64,000 nucleotides of DNA. Origin: Mycolicibacterium fallax (GTDB lineage: Bacteria; Actinomycetota; Actinomycetes; Mycobacteriales; Mycobacteriaceae). Positions 1-10,599 of the stretch are shown here, piece by piece. A program made the translations under genes and the position numbers. Every line of letters starts with the position of its first letter. Positions within the stretch are counted from its first letter, which is position 1. Under the pieces are notes generated by a model. It saw only the letters and a list, made by a program, of their open reading frames with translations, searched no databases and was not told the origin of the DNA. The DNA is taken from contig NZ_AP022603.1 of NCBI RefSeq assembly GCF_010726955.1, positions 2,046,001 to 2,110,000 on the forward strand. Direction: 5' to 3'.

Positions 1-657
1 CTGCCCGAGCCGGCGCCCGACAGCACCGCCGGGATGGCCCTGCTGGCCGATCTGCTGCTGGCCCGGCACGGCGTGCTGACCCGCGGCGCGGCGACCGCCG
101 AGCAGGTGCCCGGCGGGTTCGCCATGCTCTACAAGGTGCTGACCGCGCTGGAGGAGGCCGGCGGCTGCCAGCGCGGCTACTTCGTGGAGTCCCTGGGCGG
201 GGCGCAGTTCGCCTCGGCCGCGACGGTCGACCGGTTGCGCGGCTTCGCCGATCCGCTGGAGCCCGCGGCCGGCCCGCCGACCGGCCTGGTGCTGGCCGCG
301 ACCGATCCGGCGAACCCCTACGGCGCCGCGCTGGGCTGGCCGTCGCGACCCGACCAGGCCGACGGCGCGCACCGGCCGGGCCGGCGGGCCGGGGCGCTGG
401 TGGTGCTGGTCGACGGCGAGCTGGTGTGGTTTCTGGAACGCGGCGGCAAGTCCCTGCTGAGCTTTCCCGCCGACCCGGCGGCGCTGACCGTCGCCGCCGA
501 GGCCCTGGCCCGGCTGGTCGGCGAGCACCGGATCGGCGGCCTGCTGGTGCAGCGGATCGACGGGGTGTCGGCCCTGGACGCCCGCGGCCCCGATCCGGCC
601 GCGCTGGTCGAGGCGGGCTTCGCGCGCACCCCGCGCGGACTGCGGCTGCGGAGCTGA
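1..657 (+). CDS. lhr: Lhr superfamily 2 DNA helicase, C-terminal part
   Basis: The frame is open from the first base and gives the last 218 residues of a protein whose start lies outside the window. The segment [14 protein letters not shown], and [14 protein letters not shown] further on, match the C-terminal region of mycobacterial Lhr (Rv3296, about 1,500 residues). Lhr is an ATP-dependent 3'-5' translocase and helicase of DNA repair. The helicase motifs would lie upstream, so the assignment rests on the C-terminal domain and on nei2 following after 4 bases, as in M. tuberculosis. The first internal ATG at base 34 is not a real start. Confidence 0.85.
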   Translation: MPEPAPDSTAGMALLADLLLARHGVLTRGAATAEQVPGGFAMLYKVLTALEEAGGCQRGYFVESLGGAQFASAATVDRLRGFADPLEPAAGPPTGLVLAATDPANPYGAALGWPSRPDQADGAHRPGRRAGALVVLVDGELVWFLERGGKSLLSFPADPAALTVAAEALARLVGEHRIGGLLVQRIDGVSALDARGPDPAALVEAGFARTPRGLRLRS

Positions 658-661
658 GGCC

Positions 662-1414
662 GTGCCCGAGGGCGACACCGTCTACCGCACCGCCGCCGCG
701 CTGCGCACCGCGCTGACCGCGCAGGTGTTGACGCGCTGCGACATCCGGGTACCGCGGTTCGCGACGGTGGATCTGACCGGCGCGAGGGTCGATGAGGTGT
801 TCTGCCGCGGCAAGCACCTGTTCATCCGGGCCGGCCGGGCCAGCATCCACTCGCACCTGGGGATGGACGGCACCTGGCGACTCGGGCCGCCGCGGGTGCC
901 CGACCACCGCATCCGGGTGATCCTGGCGACCGCCGAGAACCGCGCCACCGGGGTGGATCTGGACCTGCTGGAGGTGCTGGATCGCTCGGCGGACCTGGCC
1001 GCGGTGGCCCAGCTGGGCCCGGACCTGCTCGGCCCGGACTGGGATCCGGGGCCGGCGGTGGCCAACCTGCTGGCCGCCCCGGACCGCCCGCTGGCCGCGG
1101 CGCTGCTGGATCAGCGCAACCTGGCCGGTATCGGCAATGTGTACGCCAACGAGCTGTGTTTCGTCACCGGCGTCGCCCCGGGGTCCCCGGTGCGCGCCGT
1201 TCCCGACCCGGTCCGGCTGGTCAATCGGGCCCGACTGATGTTGTCGACCAACCTGACCCGGGCCATCCGGACCACCACCGGCGACACCCGCCGCGGCCGG
1301 GAGCTGTGGGTGTACGGCCGGGCCGGCCGGGACTGCCGGCGCTGCGGCACGCCGATCCGGCGCTCCGACGACGGTCCGCGGATCAGCTTCTGGTGCCCGT
1401 CGTGCCAGCGCTGA
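662..1414 (+). CDS. nei: Nei2, endonuclease VIII-type DNA glycosylase/AP lyase
   Basis: A 250-residue Fpg/Nei-family enzyme that removes oxidised pyrimidines and cleaves the abasic site. It begins at a GTG, giving MPEGDT. After Met removal Pro2 is the catalytic N-terminal amine and Glu3 the general acid. The helix-two-turn-helix segment [10 protein letters not shown] lies near residue 155. The last 26 residues form a C-x2-C-x16-C-x2-C zinc finger. Length agrees with Rv3297 (about 255 residues). It starts 4 bases after lhr, so the two repair genes are probably cotranscribed. Confidence 0.93.
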   Translation: MPEGDTVYRTAAALRTALTAQVLTRCDIRVPRFATVDLTGARVDEVFCRGKHLFIRAGRASIHSHLGMDGTWRLGPPRVPDHRIRVILATAENRATGVDLDLLEVLDRSADLAAVAQLGPDLLGPDWDPGPAVANLLAAPDRPLAAALLDQRNLAGIGNVYANELCFVTGVAPGSPVRAVPDPVRLVNRARLMLSTNLTRAIRTTTGDTRRGRELWVYGRAGRDCRRCGTPIRRSDDGPRISFWCPSCQR

Positions 1415-1427
1415 CCCGCAGCCAAGA

Positions 1428-1457
1428 GCGCCCCGGCCGGTTTCCCGGCCGGGGCGC
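1428..1457. terminator. Perfect 13-bp stem hairpin between convergent genes
   Basis: GCGCCCCGGCCGG, a TTTC loop and the exact complement form a 13-bp GC-only stem between the stops of nei2 (+) and desA3 (-). There is no U tract, which is usual for actinobacterial terminators. It can act on both strands. Confidence 0.7.
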
Positions 1458-1472
1458 CCGGCGGTCGATGAG

Positions 1473-2765
1473 CTACCCGGTGATCGCCTTCACCCGGTAG
1501 GGCTTGACCGACGGCTCGCCGGCATCGCGAACAACCTCGCCGGCGGCCTCGGCGGCCTGGCGGGCGTCGAACTCGGCCCGGACCTGGCGGCGCGGGGCCC
1601 GCTTGGCACGCTCGCCGATGCCGCCGAGGCCCGGCGGCAGCGCCAGCTTGATGATCTTCTTGATCACCGAGCCGAACTGCTTGTGAATCGGGCCGCTGTT
1701 GTACGGGATGCCGTAGCGGCGGCAGATGTCCTGCACCTGCGGGGAGATCTCCTGGTAGCGGTGCGCCGGCAGGTCCGGGAACAGGTGGTGCTCGATCTGG
1801 AACGACAGGTTGCCGCTGAAGATGTGGAACCACTTGCCGCCGGTGAGGTTCGCCGAACCCAGCACCTGACGGAAGTACCAGTGGCCGCGGGACTCCTCAC
1901 GCGCCTCGTCGAGGGAGAACTCGCTGACGCCGGCCGGAAAGTGACCGCAGAAGATGATCGTGTACGACCACACATTGCGCATCAGGTTGGCGACCATGTT
2001 GCCGGCGAACACCACCGGCGCGAACGGCCCGGCCAGCAGCGGGAAGGCCACGTAGTCCTTCATCGTCTGCTTCTTGACCTTGCCCCAGACCTCGGAGAGC
2101 ACCTCGCGCTTGTCCCGGAAGCCGATCTCGCCGTCCCGGATCCGCTCGGCCTCCAGCTCGTGCAGCGCCACGCCGTACTGGAACAGCACCATCAGCAGGA
2201 ACGCCCACAGCGGGTTGAACAGGAAGTAGGGATCCCACTTCTGCTCCTTGCTCATCCGCAGGATGCCGTAGCCGACGTCCCGGTCCAGGTCGACGACATT
2301 GGTGTAGGTGTGGTGCATGTAGTTGTGGGTGTAGCGCCACTGGTCGGCCGGGCAGGCGTTGTCCCACTCGAACTCCTGGCCGCGCAGGCCCGGATCGCCC
2401 ATCCAGTCGTACTGGCCGTGCATGACGTTGTGGCCGATCTCCATGTTGTCGAGGATCTTGGCCAGGCCGAGCATCGTGGTGCCGGCCAGCCAGGCCGGCG
2501 GCAGGATGCCCAGGAACAGCAGCGCGCGGCCGCCGACCTCCAGCTTGCGCTGCAGCTTGATGATGTCGCGGATGTACTCGGCGTCCCGGGTGCCCAGGTC
2601 GGCGAGGATCCGGTGCCGGATGGCGTCGAGCTCGCGGCCGAACTCGTCCATCTCGGTCTTGGTCAGCCGGACGTGGACGTCGCCCACCTGCTTCTCGAAG
2701 ACCTGCTCGGGCTGGAGAACCTCGGCGGTGTCGTCGATGTAGATCGGTTCTGCGACAGCAGTCAT
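1473..2765 (-). CDS. desA3: DesA3-type acyl-CoA delta-9 fatty acid desaturase
   Basis: A 430-residue membrane di-iron desaturase. Histidine boxes are visible as HNVMH (about residue 113), HNYMHH (about 147) and QIEHHLFP (about 320), with hydrophobic stretches between them. This is the class of Rv3229c, which makes oleoyl-CoA using electrons from the reductase Rv3230c. The homologue of that partner lies 57 bases upstream on the same strand, so the two form an operon. The start ATG follows a GA-rich stretch (AAAGGACGCG). The C-terminus is basic and presumably cytosolic. In M. tuberculosis this pair lies elsewhere in the genome, so its place between nei2 and the pseudouridine synthase gene is a local rearrangement. 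Confidence 0.92.
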   Translation of the reverse strand: MTAVAEPIYIDDTAEVLQPEQVFEKQVGDVHVRLTKTEMDEFGRELDAIRHRILADLGTRDAEYIRDIIKLQRKLEVGGRALLFLGILPPAWLAGTTMLGLAKILDNMEIGHNVMHGQYDWMGDPGLRGQEFEWDNACPADQWRYTHNYMHHTYTNVVDLDRDVGYGILRMSKEQKWDPYFLFNPLWAFLLMVLFQYGVALHELEAERIRDGEIGFRDKREVLSEVWGKVKKQTMKDYVAFPLLAGPFAPVVFAGNMVANLMRNVWSYTIIFCGHFPAGVSEFSLDEAREESRGHWYFRQVLGSANLTGGKWFHIFSGNLSFQIEHHLFPDLPAHRYQEISPQVQDICRRYGIPYNSGPIHKQFGSVIKKIIKLALPPGLGGIGERAKRAPRRQVRAEFDARQAAEAAGEVVRDAGEPSVKPYRVKAITG

Positions 2766-2822
2766 GTCGCGTCCTTTCTGGGGAGTGTTCTAAGGGGTTG
2801 GCGGGATGCGGGTGGTTCGGAT

Positions 2823-3902
2823 TCAGAGCTCGACGACGACGTCGCCGCAGGGCACCGTCACGCAGATCTGGATTTCTTCTTCCTCGGCCGAGGACACGAC
2901 GCCGGTGGTGACGTTCTTGACCACGCCGCTGGACTTCAGCCGGGTGCAGCCGTGGCAGATGCCCATCCGGCAGCCGAACTCCGGGGTGAGCCCGACGTTC
3001 TCGGCCTGCTCCAGCAGGGTCTTGCCGTCGTCCTCGACGAACACCTCGCTGCCGGCGAACGAGACCAGGCCGCCGGAGGCGGCACCGGGGCGAAACGCCG
3101 GCGGCACGAAGCTCTCCGAGCGGGCCTCGGGGTGCACCTCGCGCACCGCGTCGACCAGCGCGGCGGGGCCGCAGACGTAGACCGCATCCGGGTCGGCCAA
3201 CGCGGTGGCCAGGTGCTCGGCGCGCAGGTGGCCGGACAGTTCGCCGGCGCCGGAGCGGGTGTAGCCGAACAGCACGGTGGTGTGCTCGGCGGCGGCCAGC
3301 TCGCGCAGTTCGGCGGCGTAGGCGACGTCCTCGGGGGTGCGGGCGTAGTGCACGAAGGCCACCTCGCCGGTGTGGCCGCCGGCTCGCAGGGTGCGCAGCA
3401 TGGACAGCACCGGGGTGATGCCGCTGCCGCCGGAGACCAGCAGGATCCGGGCGTCGGTCGGGTCGAGCACGAAGTCGCCGGCCGGTGCGCCGATCCCGAC
3501 CACGGTGCCGGGGCGGGCGTGCCGGTACAGGTGGTCCGACACCAGGCCGCCGTCGTGCCGGCCGATGGTCAGCTCGATCAGCGCACTGCCCTCGGCGGCC
3601 ACCGGCGAGTAGCACCGGGTGTGCCGGCGGCCGTCGATCTCGACCGCGACGTTGATGTGCTGCCCGGCCCGAAAATCGGCGAACAACTGTGCTCCGAGCG
3701 CGTTCGGGCGCAGGGTAAGGGTGACGCTGCGCGGGGTCTGCCAGCGCACCGCGGTGACGGTGGCGCGACCCTCGTGCTGCGTCCAGGACCGGTCGGCGAC
3801 CTCGGTGAAGCTGTCCACACCCTGCGGCCAGGACAGCACCTTCAGCAGCGACGATTCCGACACTCGCGCTTTGAGGCGAGGGCTCAGCATTTCAGTGAAC
3901 AT
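2823..3902 (-). CDS. Ferredoxin-fused flavin reductase, electron donor to the desaturase
   Basis: A protein of about 359 residues, homologous to Rv3230c. A ferredoxin-NADP reductase-like FAD/NAD(P) module is followed by a C-terminal plant-type 2Fe-2S domain with C-x4-C-x2-C (CRMGICHGCT) and a later Cys in ICVTVPCGD. It passes NAD(P)H electrons to the desaturase encoded 57 bases downstream. The open frame extends upstream to 4001, but that would overlap the divergent regulator and encodes non-family sequence. I chose the ATG at 3902 (MFTEMLSPR); the ATG at 3890 is the alternative. The 3902 start codon lies inside a palindrome that looks like the regulator's operator. Confidence 0.88.
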   Translation of the reverse strand: MFTEMLSPRLKARVSESSLLKVLSWPQGVDSFTEVADRSWTQHEGRATVTAVRWQTPRSVTLTLRPNALGAQLFADFRAGQHINVAVEIDGRRHTRCYSPVAAEGSALIELTIGRHDGGLVSDHLYRHARPGTVVGIGAPAGDFVLDPTDARILLVSGGSGITPVLSMLRTLRAGGHTGEVAFVHYARTPEDVAYAAELRELAAAEHTTVLFGYTRSGAGELSGHLRAEHLATALADPDAVYVCGPAALVDAVREVHPEARSESFVPPAFRPGAASGGLVSFAGSEVFVEDDGKTLLEQAENVGLTPEFGCRMGICHGCTRLKSSGVVKNVTTGVVSSAEEEEIQICVTVPCGDVVVEL

Positions 3903-3911
3903 GTGTACACC
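3894..3911. promoter_or_regulatory. Candidate FabR/DesT-type operator
   Basis: The 18-mer AGTGAACATGTGTACACC is an imperfect palindrome (half-sites GTGAACA and TGTACAC, 2-base spacer). It overlaps the 5' end of the reductase gene, between the divergent reductase and TetR genes. From memory, the FabR site in E. coli has the same layout, GTACA-N2-TGTAC. Binding by the adjacent regulator is inferred. Confidence 0.5.
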
Positions 3912-3973
3912 ATGCGGGCGGGCGGCCTGGTTCGTCAATGGCGAATCGCCGATTGTGTTAGCGTTCACATTCA

Positions 3974-4738
3974 GTGGACAGTCGTACACCCAAACCGTCA
4001 TCCGGACGCGCCGCGCGCATCCGGGAGGCTCGTGCGCGCTCGAACTCGCGGTCCCGCGGAACGACCGACGCCGCGGTGGCCACCTCCCGCGACGAGCGCA
4101 AGGAAGCGACCCGGCGGGCGATCCTGGACGCGGCCCTTGACCTGCTGTCCGAGCGCAGCTTCTCCGCGCTGAGCCTGCGCGAGGTGGCCCGCGGGGCCGG
4201 CATCGCCCCGACCGCGTTCTACCGGCACTTCGACTCGATGGACGCCCTGGGCCTGGTGCTGATCGACGAATCGTTTCGCACCCTGCGCGACCTGCTGCGC
4301 AGCGCCCGCACCGGCCAACTCGACCCCAGCCGCATCATCGAGTCCTCGATCGACATCCTGATCAGCGGCGTACGCCAGGAGCCCGAGCACTGGCGGTTCA
4401 TCGCCCGCGAACGGCACAGCGGGGTGGCCACCCTGCGGCACGCCATCCGCAGCGAGATCCGGATCATCACCTCCGAGCTGGCCGTCGACCTGGCCCGCAT
4501 CCCCGGCCTGACCCGCTGGACGCACGAGGACCTCAATGTGCTGGCCAGCCTGATGGTCAACTCGATGATCTCGATCGCCGAGGCCACCGAGGACTCCACC
4601 GACCCGGCCACCGTCGAACAGATCCGCCAGACCGCGGTGCGGCAGCTGCGGATGATGCTGGTCGGGGTCTACAACTGGCGCAGCGGCGGGCAACCGTCGG
4701 CCACCGAGCAACTCGGCCCGCGGTCCGCGGCCAACTGA
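3974..4738 (+). CDS. FabR/DesT-like TetR-family repressor of unsaturated fatty acid synthesis
   Basis: A 254-residue regulator with a GTG start. The first 40 residues are basic and unstructured. The helix-turn-helix follows (SFSALSLREVARGAGIAPTA, then FYRHFDS, about residues 70-97). Downstream, DALGLVLIDESFRTLRDLLR and the C-terminal LRMMLVGVYNWR track E. coli FabR unusually well for a TetR protein. FabR and Pseudomonas DesT sense acyl-CoA or acyl-ACP saturation. DesT is divergent from a reductase-desaturase pair, exactly the layout here. The last 70 bases overlap, tail to tail, the pseudouridine synthase gene. The target and ligand are inferred. Confidence 0.82.
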   Translation: MDSRTPKPSSGRAARIREARARSNSRSRGTTDAAVATSRDERKEATRRAILDAALDLLSERSFSALSLREVARGAGIAPTAFYRHFDSMDALGLVLIDESFRTLRDLLRSARTGQLDPSRIIESSIDILISGVRQEPEHWRFIARERHSGVATLRHAIRSEIRIITSELAVDLARIPGLTRWTHEDLNVLASLMVNSMISIAEATEDSTDPATVEQIRQTAVRQLRMMLVGVYNWRSGGQPSATEQLGPRSAAN

Positions 4739-5588
4739 GCCCGGCTGACGAACCGCCGCAGCGCGCCGGTGCTCGGGTCGGTGAACTCCAGGCTGTGCGC
4801 CAACAACTGCAGCGGGGCGCCGAAGTCGTCGGGGGCGACGTCGATCACCTCGGGGTAGAGCGGGTCCCCCTGGATCGGCAGGCCGAGGGAGGCCAGCTGC
4901 ACCCGCAGCTGATGGGTCCGCCCGGTCCGCGGCGTCAGCCGGTACAGCCCGTCGCCGAGATGCTCGATGCGGGTCTCGGCGTTGGGCTCCCCCGGTTCCT
5001 CGAAGGCCTGCAGCCGACCGCGCTGCTTGATGATGCGCGAGCGCAGGGTGATCGGAAACCGCAGCGCCGGGTCGACGCCGGCGCGGGCCAGGTAGGTCTT
5101 GTGCACCTCGCCGCGGGCGAACAGGCCCTGGTAGGCCGCGCGGATCTCGCGGCGGGTGGTGAACATCAGCACCCCGGCGGTCAGCCGGTCCAGCCGGTGC
5201 GCGGGCGAGAGCTCGGGCAGGTCCAGGTCGCGGCGCAGTCGCACCAGCGCGGTCTGCACCACGTGCCTGCCGCGCGGCATGGTGGCCAGAAAGTGCGGCT
5301 TGTCGACGACGACGAGGTCGTCGTCGCGGTGCAGGATCGGGATCGCAAAAGGCACCGGGACCTCCTCGGGCAGGTCGCGGTAGAGGTAGACCGGCGCGCC
5401 GGGCCGCGCCGTGGTGGCCGCATCGACGATCCCGCCGTCGGCGGTGACCACCTCACCGGCCCGCACCTTGGCGGCGGCCGCCGGCCCGAACCGCCGGGTC
5501 AGCTCGGCCAGCACCGGTCCGCCCTCCAGCCGGACCCGGGTTGGGCCCAGCCCGTCGCGGACCGGCAGCGGGGCGGCGCGGCGGCGCG

Positions 5589-5592
<4 letters not shown>
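4669..5592 (-). CDS. RluA-family 23S rRNA/tRNA pseudouridine synthase
   Basis: A 307-residue protein of the Rv3300c type. HRLDRLTAGV carries the catalytic Asp of the RluA family, and RTGRTHQLRVQL is the conserved C-terminal motif. The frame runs upstream antisense-free into glpD2, but the likely start is the GTG at 5592, which overlaps the glpD2 stop as GTGA and gives the expected length (about 305). Translation is thus probably coupled to glpD2. The 3' end overlaps the convergent TetR gene by 70 bases. The modified RNA site cannot be read from the sequence. Confidence 0.88.
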
Positions 5593-7325
<1,733 letters not shown>

Positions 7326-7371
7326 CGGTGCACCCCTTTGTTACTCGTCGGTACGGGCACCAGACTACGGC

Positions 7372-8790
7372 CTAATCCAGGTCGTCGTGGGCCATCAGTC
7401 GGCGCGCGGCCTCCACGATCGACCCGGACAGCGACGGGTACACCGACAGCGTCTGGGCCAGATCGGTCACCGAGATCCGGTTCTGCACGGCCAGCGCGAT
7501 CGGCAGGATCAGCTCGGAGGCGATCGGCGCGACCACCACGCCGCCGATCACCACGCCGGTGGCCGGCCGGCAGAAGATCTTGACGAAACCGTGCCGCAGC
7601 AGGCTCATCTTCGCCCGCGCGTTGGTGGTCAGCGGCAGCATGATGGTCCGCGCCGGCACCGACCCGTCGTCGATGGCGCGCTGCGGGATCCCGACGGCGG
7701 CGATCTGCGGCCGGGTGAAGGTGGCCGAGGCGACCGTCCGCAGCCGGATCGGATTGACCCCCTCACCGAGGGCGTGATACATCGCGATGCGGCCCTGCAT
7801 GGCGGCCACCGACGCCAGCGGCAGCAGCCCGGTGCAGTCACCGGCCGCGTAGACGCCCGACGCCGGGGTCCGCGACACCCGATCCACCGGGATGTGCCCG
7901 CTGGGCGTCAGCTCGATGCCGACGTTCTCCAACCCCAGCCCGGCGGTGTTCGGGGTGGAGCCGATGCTCATCAGGGCGTGGCTGCCGTGCACCTCCCGGC
8001 CGTCGGCCAGCGCCACCTTGATCCCGTCGGCGGTGCGGGTCACCGATTCGGCGCGGCCGTTCTTGACCAGGGTGACGCCGCGCTCGGCGAACACCTGCTC
8101 CAGCACGGCGGCGGCGTCGGGGTCCTCGTGCGGCAGGATCAGGTCCCGGCTCGCCACCACGGTGACGGTCACGCCGAGCTCGGTGTAGGCGTTGCAGAAC
8201 TCCGCACCGGTCACCCCGGAGCCGACGATCACCAGGTGTTCGGGCAGTTCGGCGAGGTTGTAGAGCTGACGCCAGGTCAGGATCCGCTGGCCGTCGGGCA
8301 CCGCGTTCGGCAGGATCCGCGGGCTCGCGCCGGTGGCGATCAGCACCACCTCGGCCTTGAGCACCCCGACCTGACCGTTGCTGGCGGTCACCCGGACCCG
8401 GTGGTGCGCCATCCCGGGCACGTCGTCGACGAGTTCGCCGCGCCCGCGCACGATGGTCACCCCGGCGTTGCTGAGCTGGGTGCCGATGTCCACCGACTGG
8501 GACACCGCCAGCGTCAGGGCCCGCCGGTTGAGCTCGGGCAGGGTGACCGTCGCGTCGTCAACGCCGATGTCGAAGCCCAGGCCCTCGGCGCGGCGCAGCT
8601 CGGTGCGCACCCCGGTCGCGTCGATGAACGCCTTGGACGGCACGCAGTCCCACAGCACGCACGCGCCGCCGATGCCGTCGGAATCCACCACCGTCACCCG
8701 GACCTCGGGCCCGCGCGCCGCGGCGACCAGCGCCGCCTCGTAGCCCGCCGGTCCACCGCCGATGACCACAATCCGGGTTATCACGGGCAT
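7372..8790 (-). CDS. lpdA: LpdA, flavoprotein disulfide reductase-like NAD(P)H:quinone reductase
   Basis: A 472-residue homologue of Rv3303c (VVIGGGPAGYEAALVAA at the N-terminus; second Rossmann motif VIVGSGVTGAEF). The family looks like lipoamide dehydrogenase but acts as a quinone reductase. The C-terminal HAHP catalytic dyad of true Lpd is absent (VYPSLSGS is read instead). The N-terminal redox motif here is GGACVLWDCVPSK with both cysteines, whereas I recall M. tuberculosis LpdA lacking the first. I chose the ATG at 8790 over the TTG one codon upstream. It leads the operon with glpD2. Confidence 0.9.
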   Translation of the reverse strand: MPVITRIVVIGGGPAGYEAALVAAARGPEVRVTVVDSDGIGGACVLWDCVPSKAFIDATGVRTELRRAEGLGFDIGVDDATVTLPELNRRALTLAVSQSVDIGTQLSNAGVTIVRGRGELVDDVPGMAHHRVRVTASNGQVGVLKAEVVLIATGASPRILPNAVPDGQRILTWRQLYNLAELPEHLVIVGSGVTGAEFCNAYTELGVTVTVVASRDLILPHEDPDAAAVLEQVFAERGVTLVKNGRAESVTRTADGIKVALADGREVHGSHALMSIGSTPNTAGLGLENVGIELTPSGHIPVDRVSRTPASGVYAAGDCTGLLPLASVAAMQGRIAMYHALGEGVNPIRLRTVASATFTRPQIAAVGIPQRAIDDGSVPARTIMLPLTTNARAKMSLLRHGFVKIFCRPATGVVIGGVVVAPIASELILPIALAVQNRISVTDLAQTLSVYPSLSGSIVEAARRLMAHDDLD

Positions 8791-8857
8791 CAACCTATCG
8801 CCTGCGAGCGGCCCCCACCGGCGGACGGCGAACCGCGGCCCCGTTTAAGATCAGCCC

Positions 8858-9337
8858 GTGCCGCTGTACGCCGCCTACGGGTCCAACATGCATCCCGACC
8901 AGATGCTGGAGCGGGCCCCGCATTCCCCGATGGCGGGCACCGGCTGGCTGCACGGCTGGCGGCTGACCTTCGGCGGTGCCGACATCGGCTGGGAGGGCGC
9001 GCTGGCCACCGTCGTTCAGGATCCCGGCTCGCGGGTGTTCGTGGTGCTCTACGACATGACCTCCGAGGACGAGAAGAGCCTGGACCGCTGGGAGGGCTCC
9101 GAGCTCGGCATCCACAAGAAGATCCGCTGCCGGGTGCATCGGGAATCCTCGGACACCACCACCGATCCGGTGCTGGCCTGGCTGTATGTCGTGGACGCCT
9201 GGGAGGGCGGGCTGCCCTCGGCGCGCTATCTCGGGGTGATGGCCGACGCGGCCGAGATCGCCGGCGCGCCCGGGGAGTACGTGCACCACATCCGCACCCG
9301 GCCGGCCCGCAACATCGGGCCCGGCACCCCGGCATAG
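8858..9337 (+). CDS. Gamma-glutamylcyclotransferase-fold protein (Rv3304 type)
   Basis: A 159-residue protein beginning MPLYAAYGSNMHPDQM. YGSN is the glycine-rich substrate loop of the GGCT/AIG2 fold, and an acidic residue follows in the conserved strand region. A GTG start is used, divergent from lpdA with a 67-base gap. Its substrate is not known; ester or amide cyclisation of gamma-glutamyl compounds is the family reaction, but no specific role can be read from the sequence. Confidence 0.8.
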   Translation: MPLYAAYGSNMHPDQMLERAPHSPMAGTGWLHGWRLTFGGADIGWEGALATVVQDPGSRVFVVLYDMTSEDEKSLDRWEGSELGIHKKIRCRVHRESSDTTTDPVLAWLYVVDAWEGGLPSARYLGVMADAAEIAGAPGEYVHHIRTRPARNIGPGTPA

Positions 9338-9344
9338 CGGGCGA

Positions 9345-10508
9345 TCAGAACGCGGCGCTCTGCCGCACCAGGTTGACCAGCACCCGAACCCCAATGGCCA
9401 GGGCCCGCTCGTCGATGTCGAAGTTGGGCTGGTGCAGGTCCAGCTGCGGGCCGACGCCGCTCCACACGCCCAGCCGGGCCATCGCGCCGGGCACCTTCTC
9501 CAGGTACCAGGAGAAGTCCTCGCCGCCGCCGGACTGGCGGGTGTCGGCCAACGCGTCGGGCCCGACGTCCTCGATGGCGTGACTGAAGATCCGGGTGCTG
9601 ACCTCGTCGTTGACCACCGGCGGCACCCCGCGGGTGTACTGCACGGTGTGCTCGATGTTCAGCGGGGCCAGCAGGCAGTCCACCACCTCGCGGACCAGGT
9701 CCTCCATCTGCGCCCAGGCGGTGCGGCTGGCGGTGCGCACGGTGCCCGACAGGGTCCCGCTCTGCGGGATCGCGTTGGCCGCCATCCCGGCGTTCACCGC
9801 GCCCCACACCATCACGGTGGAGTCCCGCGGGTCGATCCGCCGGGACAGCACGCCGGGCACCCCGGTGATCAGCGTGCCCAGCGCGTAGACCAGGTCGCCG
9901 GTCAGGTGCGGCCGGGAGGTGTGCCCGCCCGGTGAGGACAGCGTGACGGTCAGCCAGTCCGCGGCCGAGGTGATCGGGCCCGCGGTGATCGCGACCTTGC
10001 CGGCGGCCAGCCGCGGATCGCAGTGCAGCGCAAAAATCCGGGACACCCCGGCCAGCGCGTCGGCGGCGATGACGTCCAGCGCGCCGCCGGGCATCAGCTC
10101 CTCGGCCGGCTGGAACACCAGCCGGACCCCGACCGGCAGGTCGGGCACCTCGGCCAGCGCCAGCCCGGCGCCCAGCAGCATCGCGGTGTGCGCGTCGTGC
10201 CCGCAGGCGTGCGCGACGCCGGGCACCGTCGAGCTGAACGGCCGGCCGGTCTGCTCGGCCATCGGCAGCGCGTCCATGTCGGCGCGCAGCGCGATGCGGG
10301 GCCGGAAGTCCGGGCCGATGTCGCAGGTCAGGCCGGTGCCGCCGGGCAGCAGCCGTGGCGACAGGCCGGCCGCCGCCAATTTTTCGGCGACGAAGGCGGT
10401 GGTGGCGTGTTCCCGACGGCCCAGTTCGGGGTGGGCGTGGATGTGCCTGCGCCAGGCGACGACGTCATCGACGTTGCGGGCCAGCCAGCCCTCCGCGATC
10501 TGGGTCAT
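9345..10508 (-). CDS. amiA1: M20-family N-acyl amino acid amidohydrolase
   Basis: A 387-residue zinc or manganese aminoacylase/carboxypeptidase-like enzyme. The metal-binding stretch [12 protein letters not shown] lies near residue 100 and the distal [11 protein letters not shown] near 330. N-terminal [11 protein letters not shown] is typical of the amidohydrolase (AmiA1/HipO) group. M. tuberculosis has two tandem paralogues here (amiA1 and amiB1); only one is present, so the exact orthology is uncertain. The frame continues to 10856, but that extension is antisense to the purine nucleoside phosphorylase gene. I took ATG 10508; the GTG at 10514 is equally possible. Confidence 0.85.
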   Translation of the reverse strand: MTQIAEGWLARNVDDVVAWRRHIHAHPELGRREHATTAFVAEKLAAAGLSPRLLPGGTGLTCDIGPDFRPRIALRADMDALPMAEQTGRPFSSTVPGVAHACGHDAHTAMLLGAGLALAEVPDLPVGVRLVFQPAEELMPGGALDVIAADALAGVSRIFALHCDPRLAAGKVAITAGPITSAADWLTVTLSSPGGHTSRPHLTGDLVYALGTLITGVPGVLSRRIDPRDSTVMVWGAVNAGMAANAIPQSGTLSGTVRTASRTAWAQMEDLVREVVDCLLAPLNIEHTVQYTRGVPPVVNDEVSTRIFSHAIEDVGPDALADTRQSGGGEDFSWYLEKVPGAMARLGVWSGVGPQLDLHQPNFDIDERALAIGVRVLVNLVRQSAAF

Positions 10509-10599
10509 GCTCACGTCCTGCCTCCCCCGGGTGCGGCGGCGGCGATCGGCATTGGTGCAGTATCCCACCCGCGACCCCCGCGGATTAAGCTGCCCGGCC

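Noticed and set aside
3903..4001. Longer N-terminus of the desaturase-partner reductase
   Set aside because: It would overlap the start of the divergent regulator and encodes non-conserved sequence; ATG 3902 fits better.
1683..4172. An 829-codon open frame on the plus strand, opposite the desaturase and reductase genes
   Set aside because: It is antisense to two well-recognised genes, reads as Arg/Val/Gly/His-rich low-complexity protein, and arises from high third-position GC.
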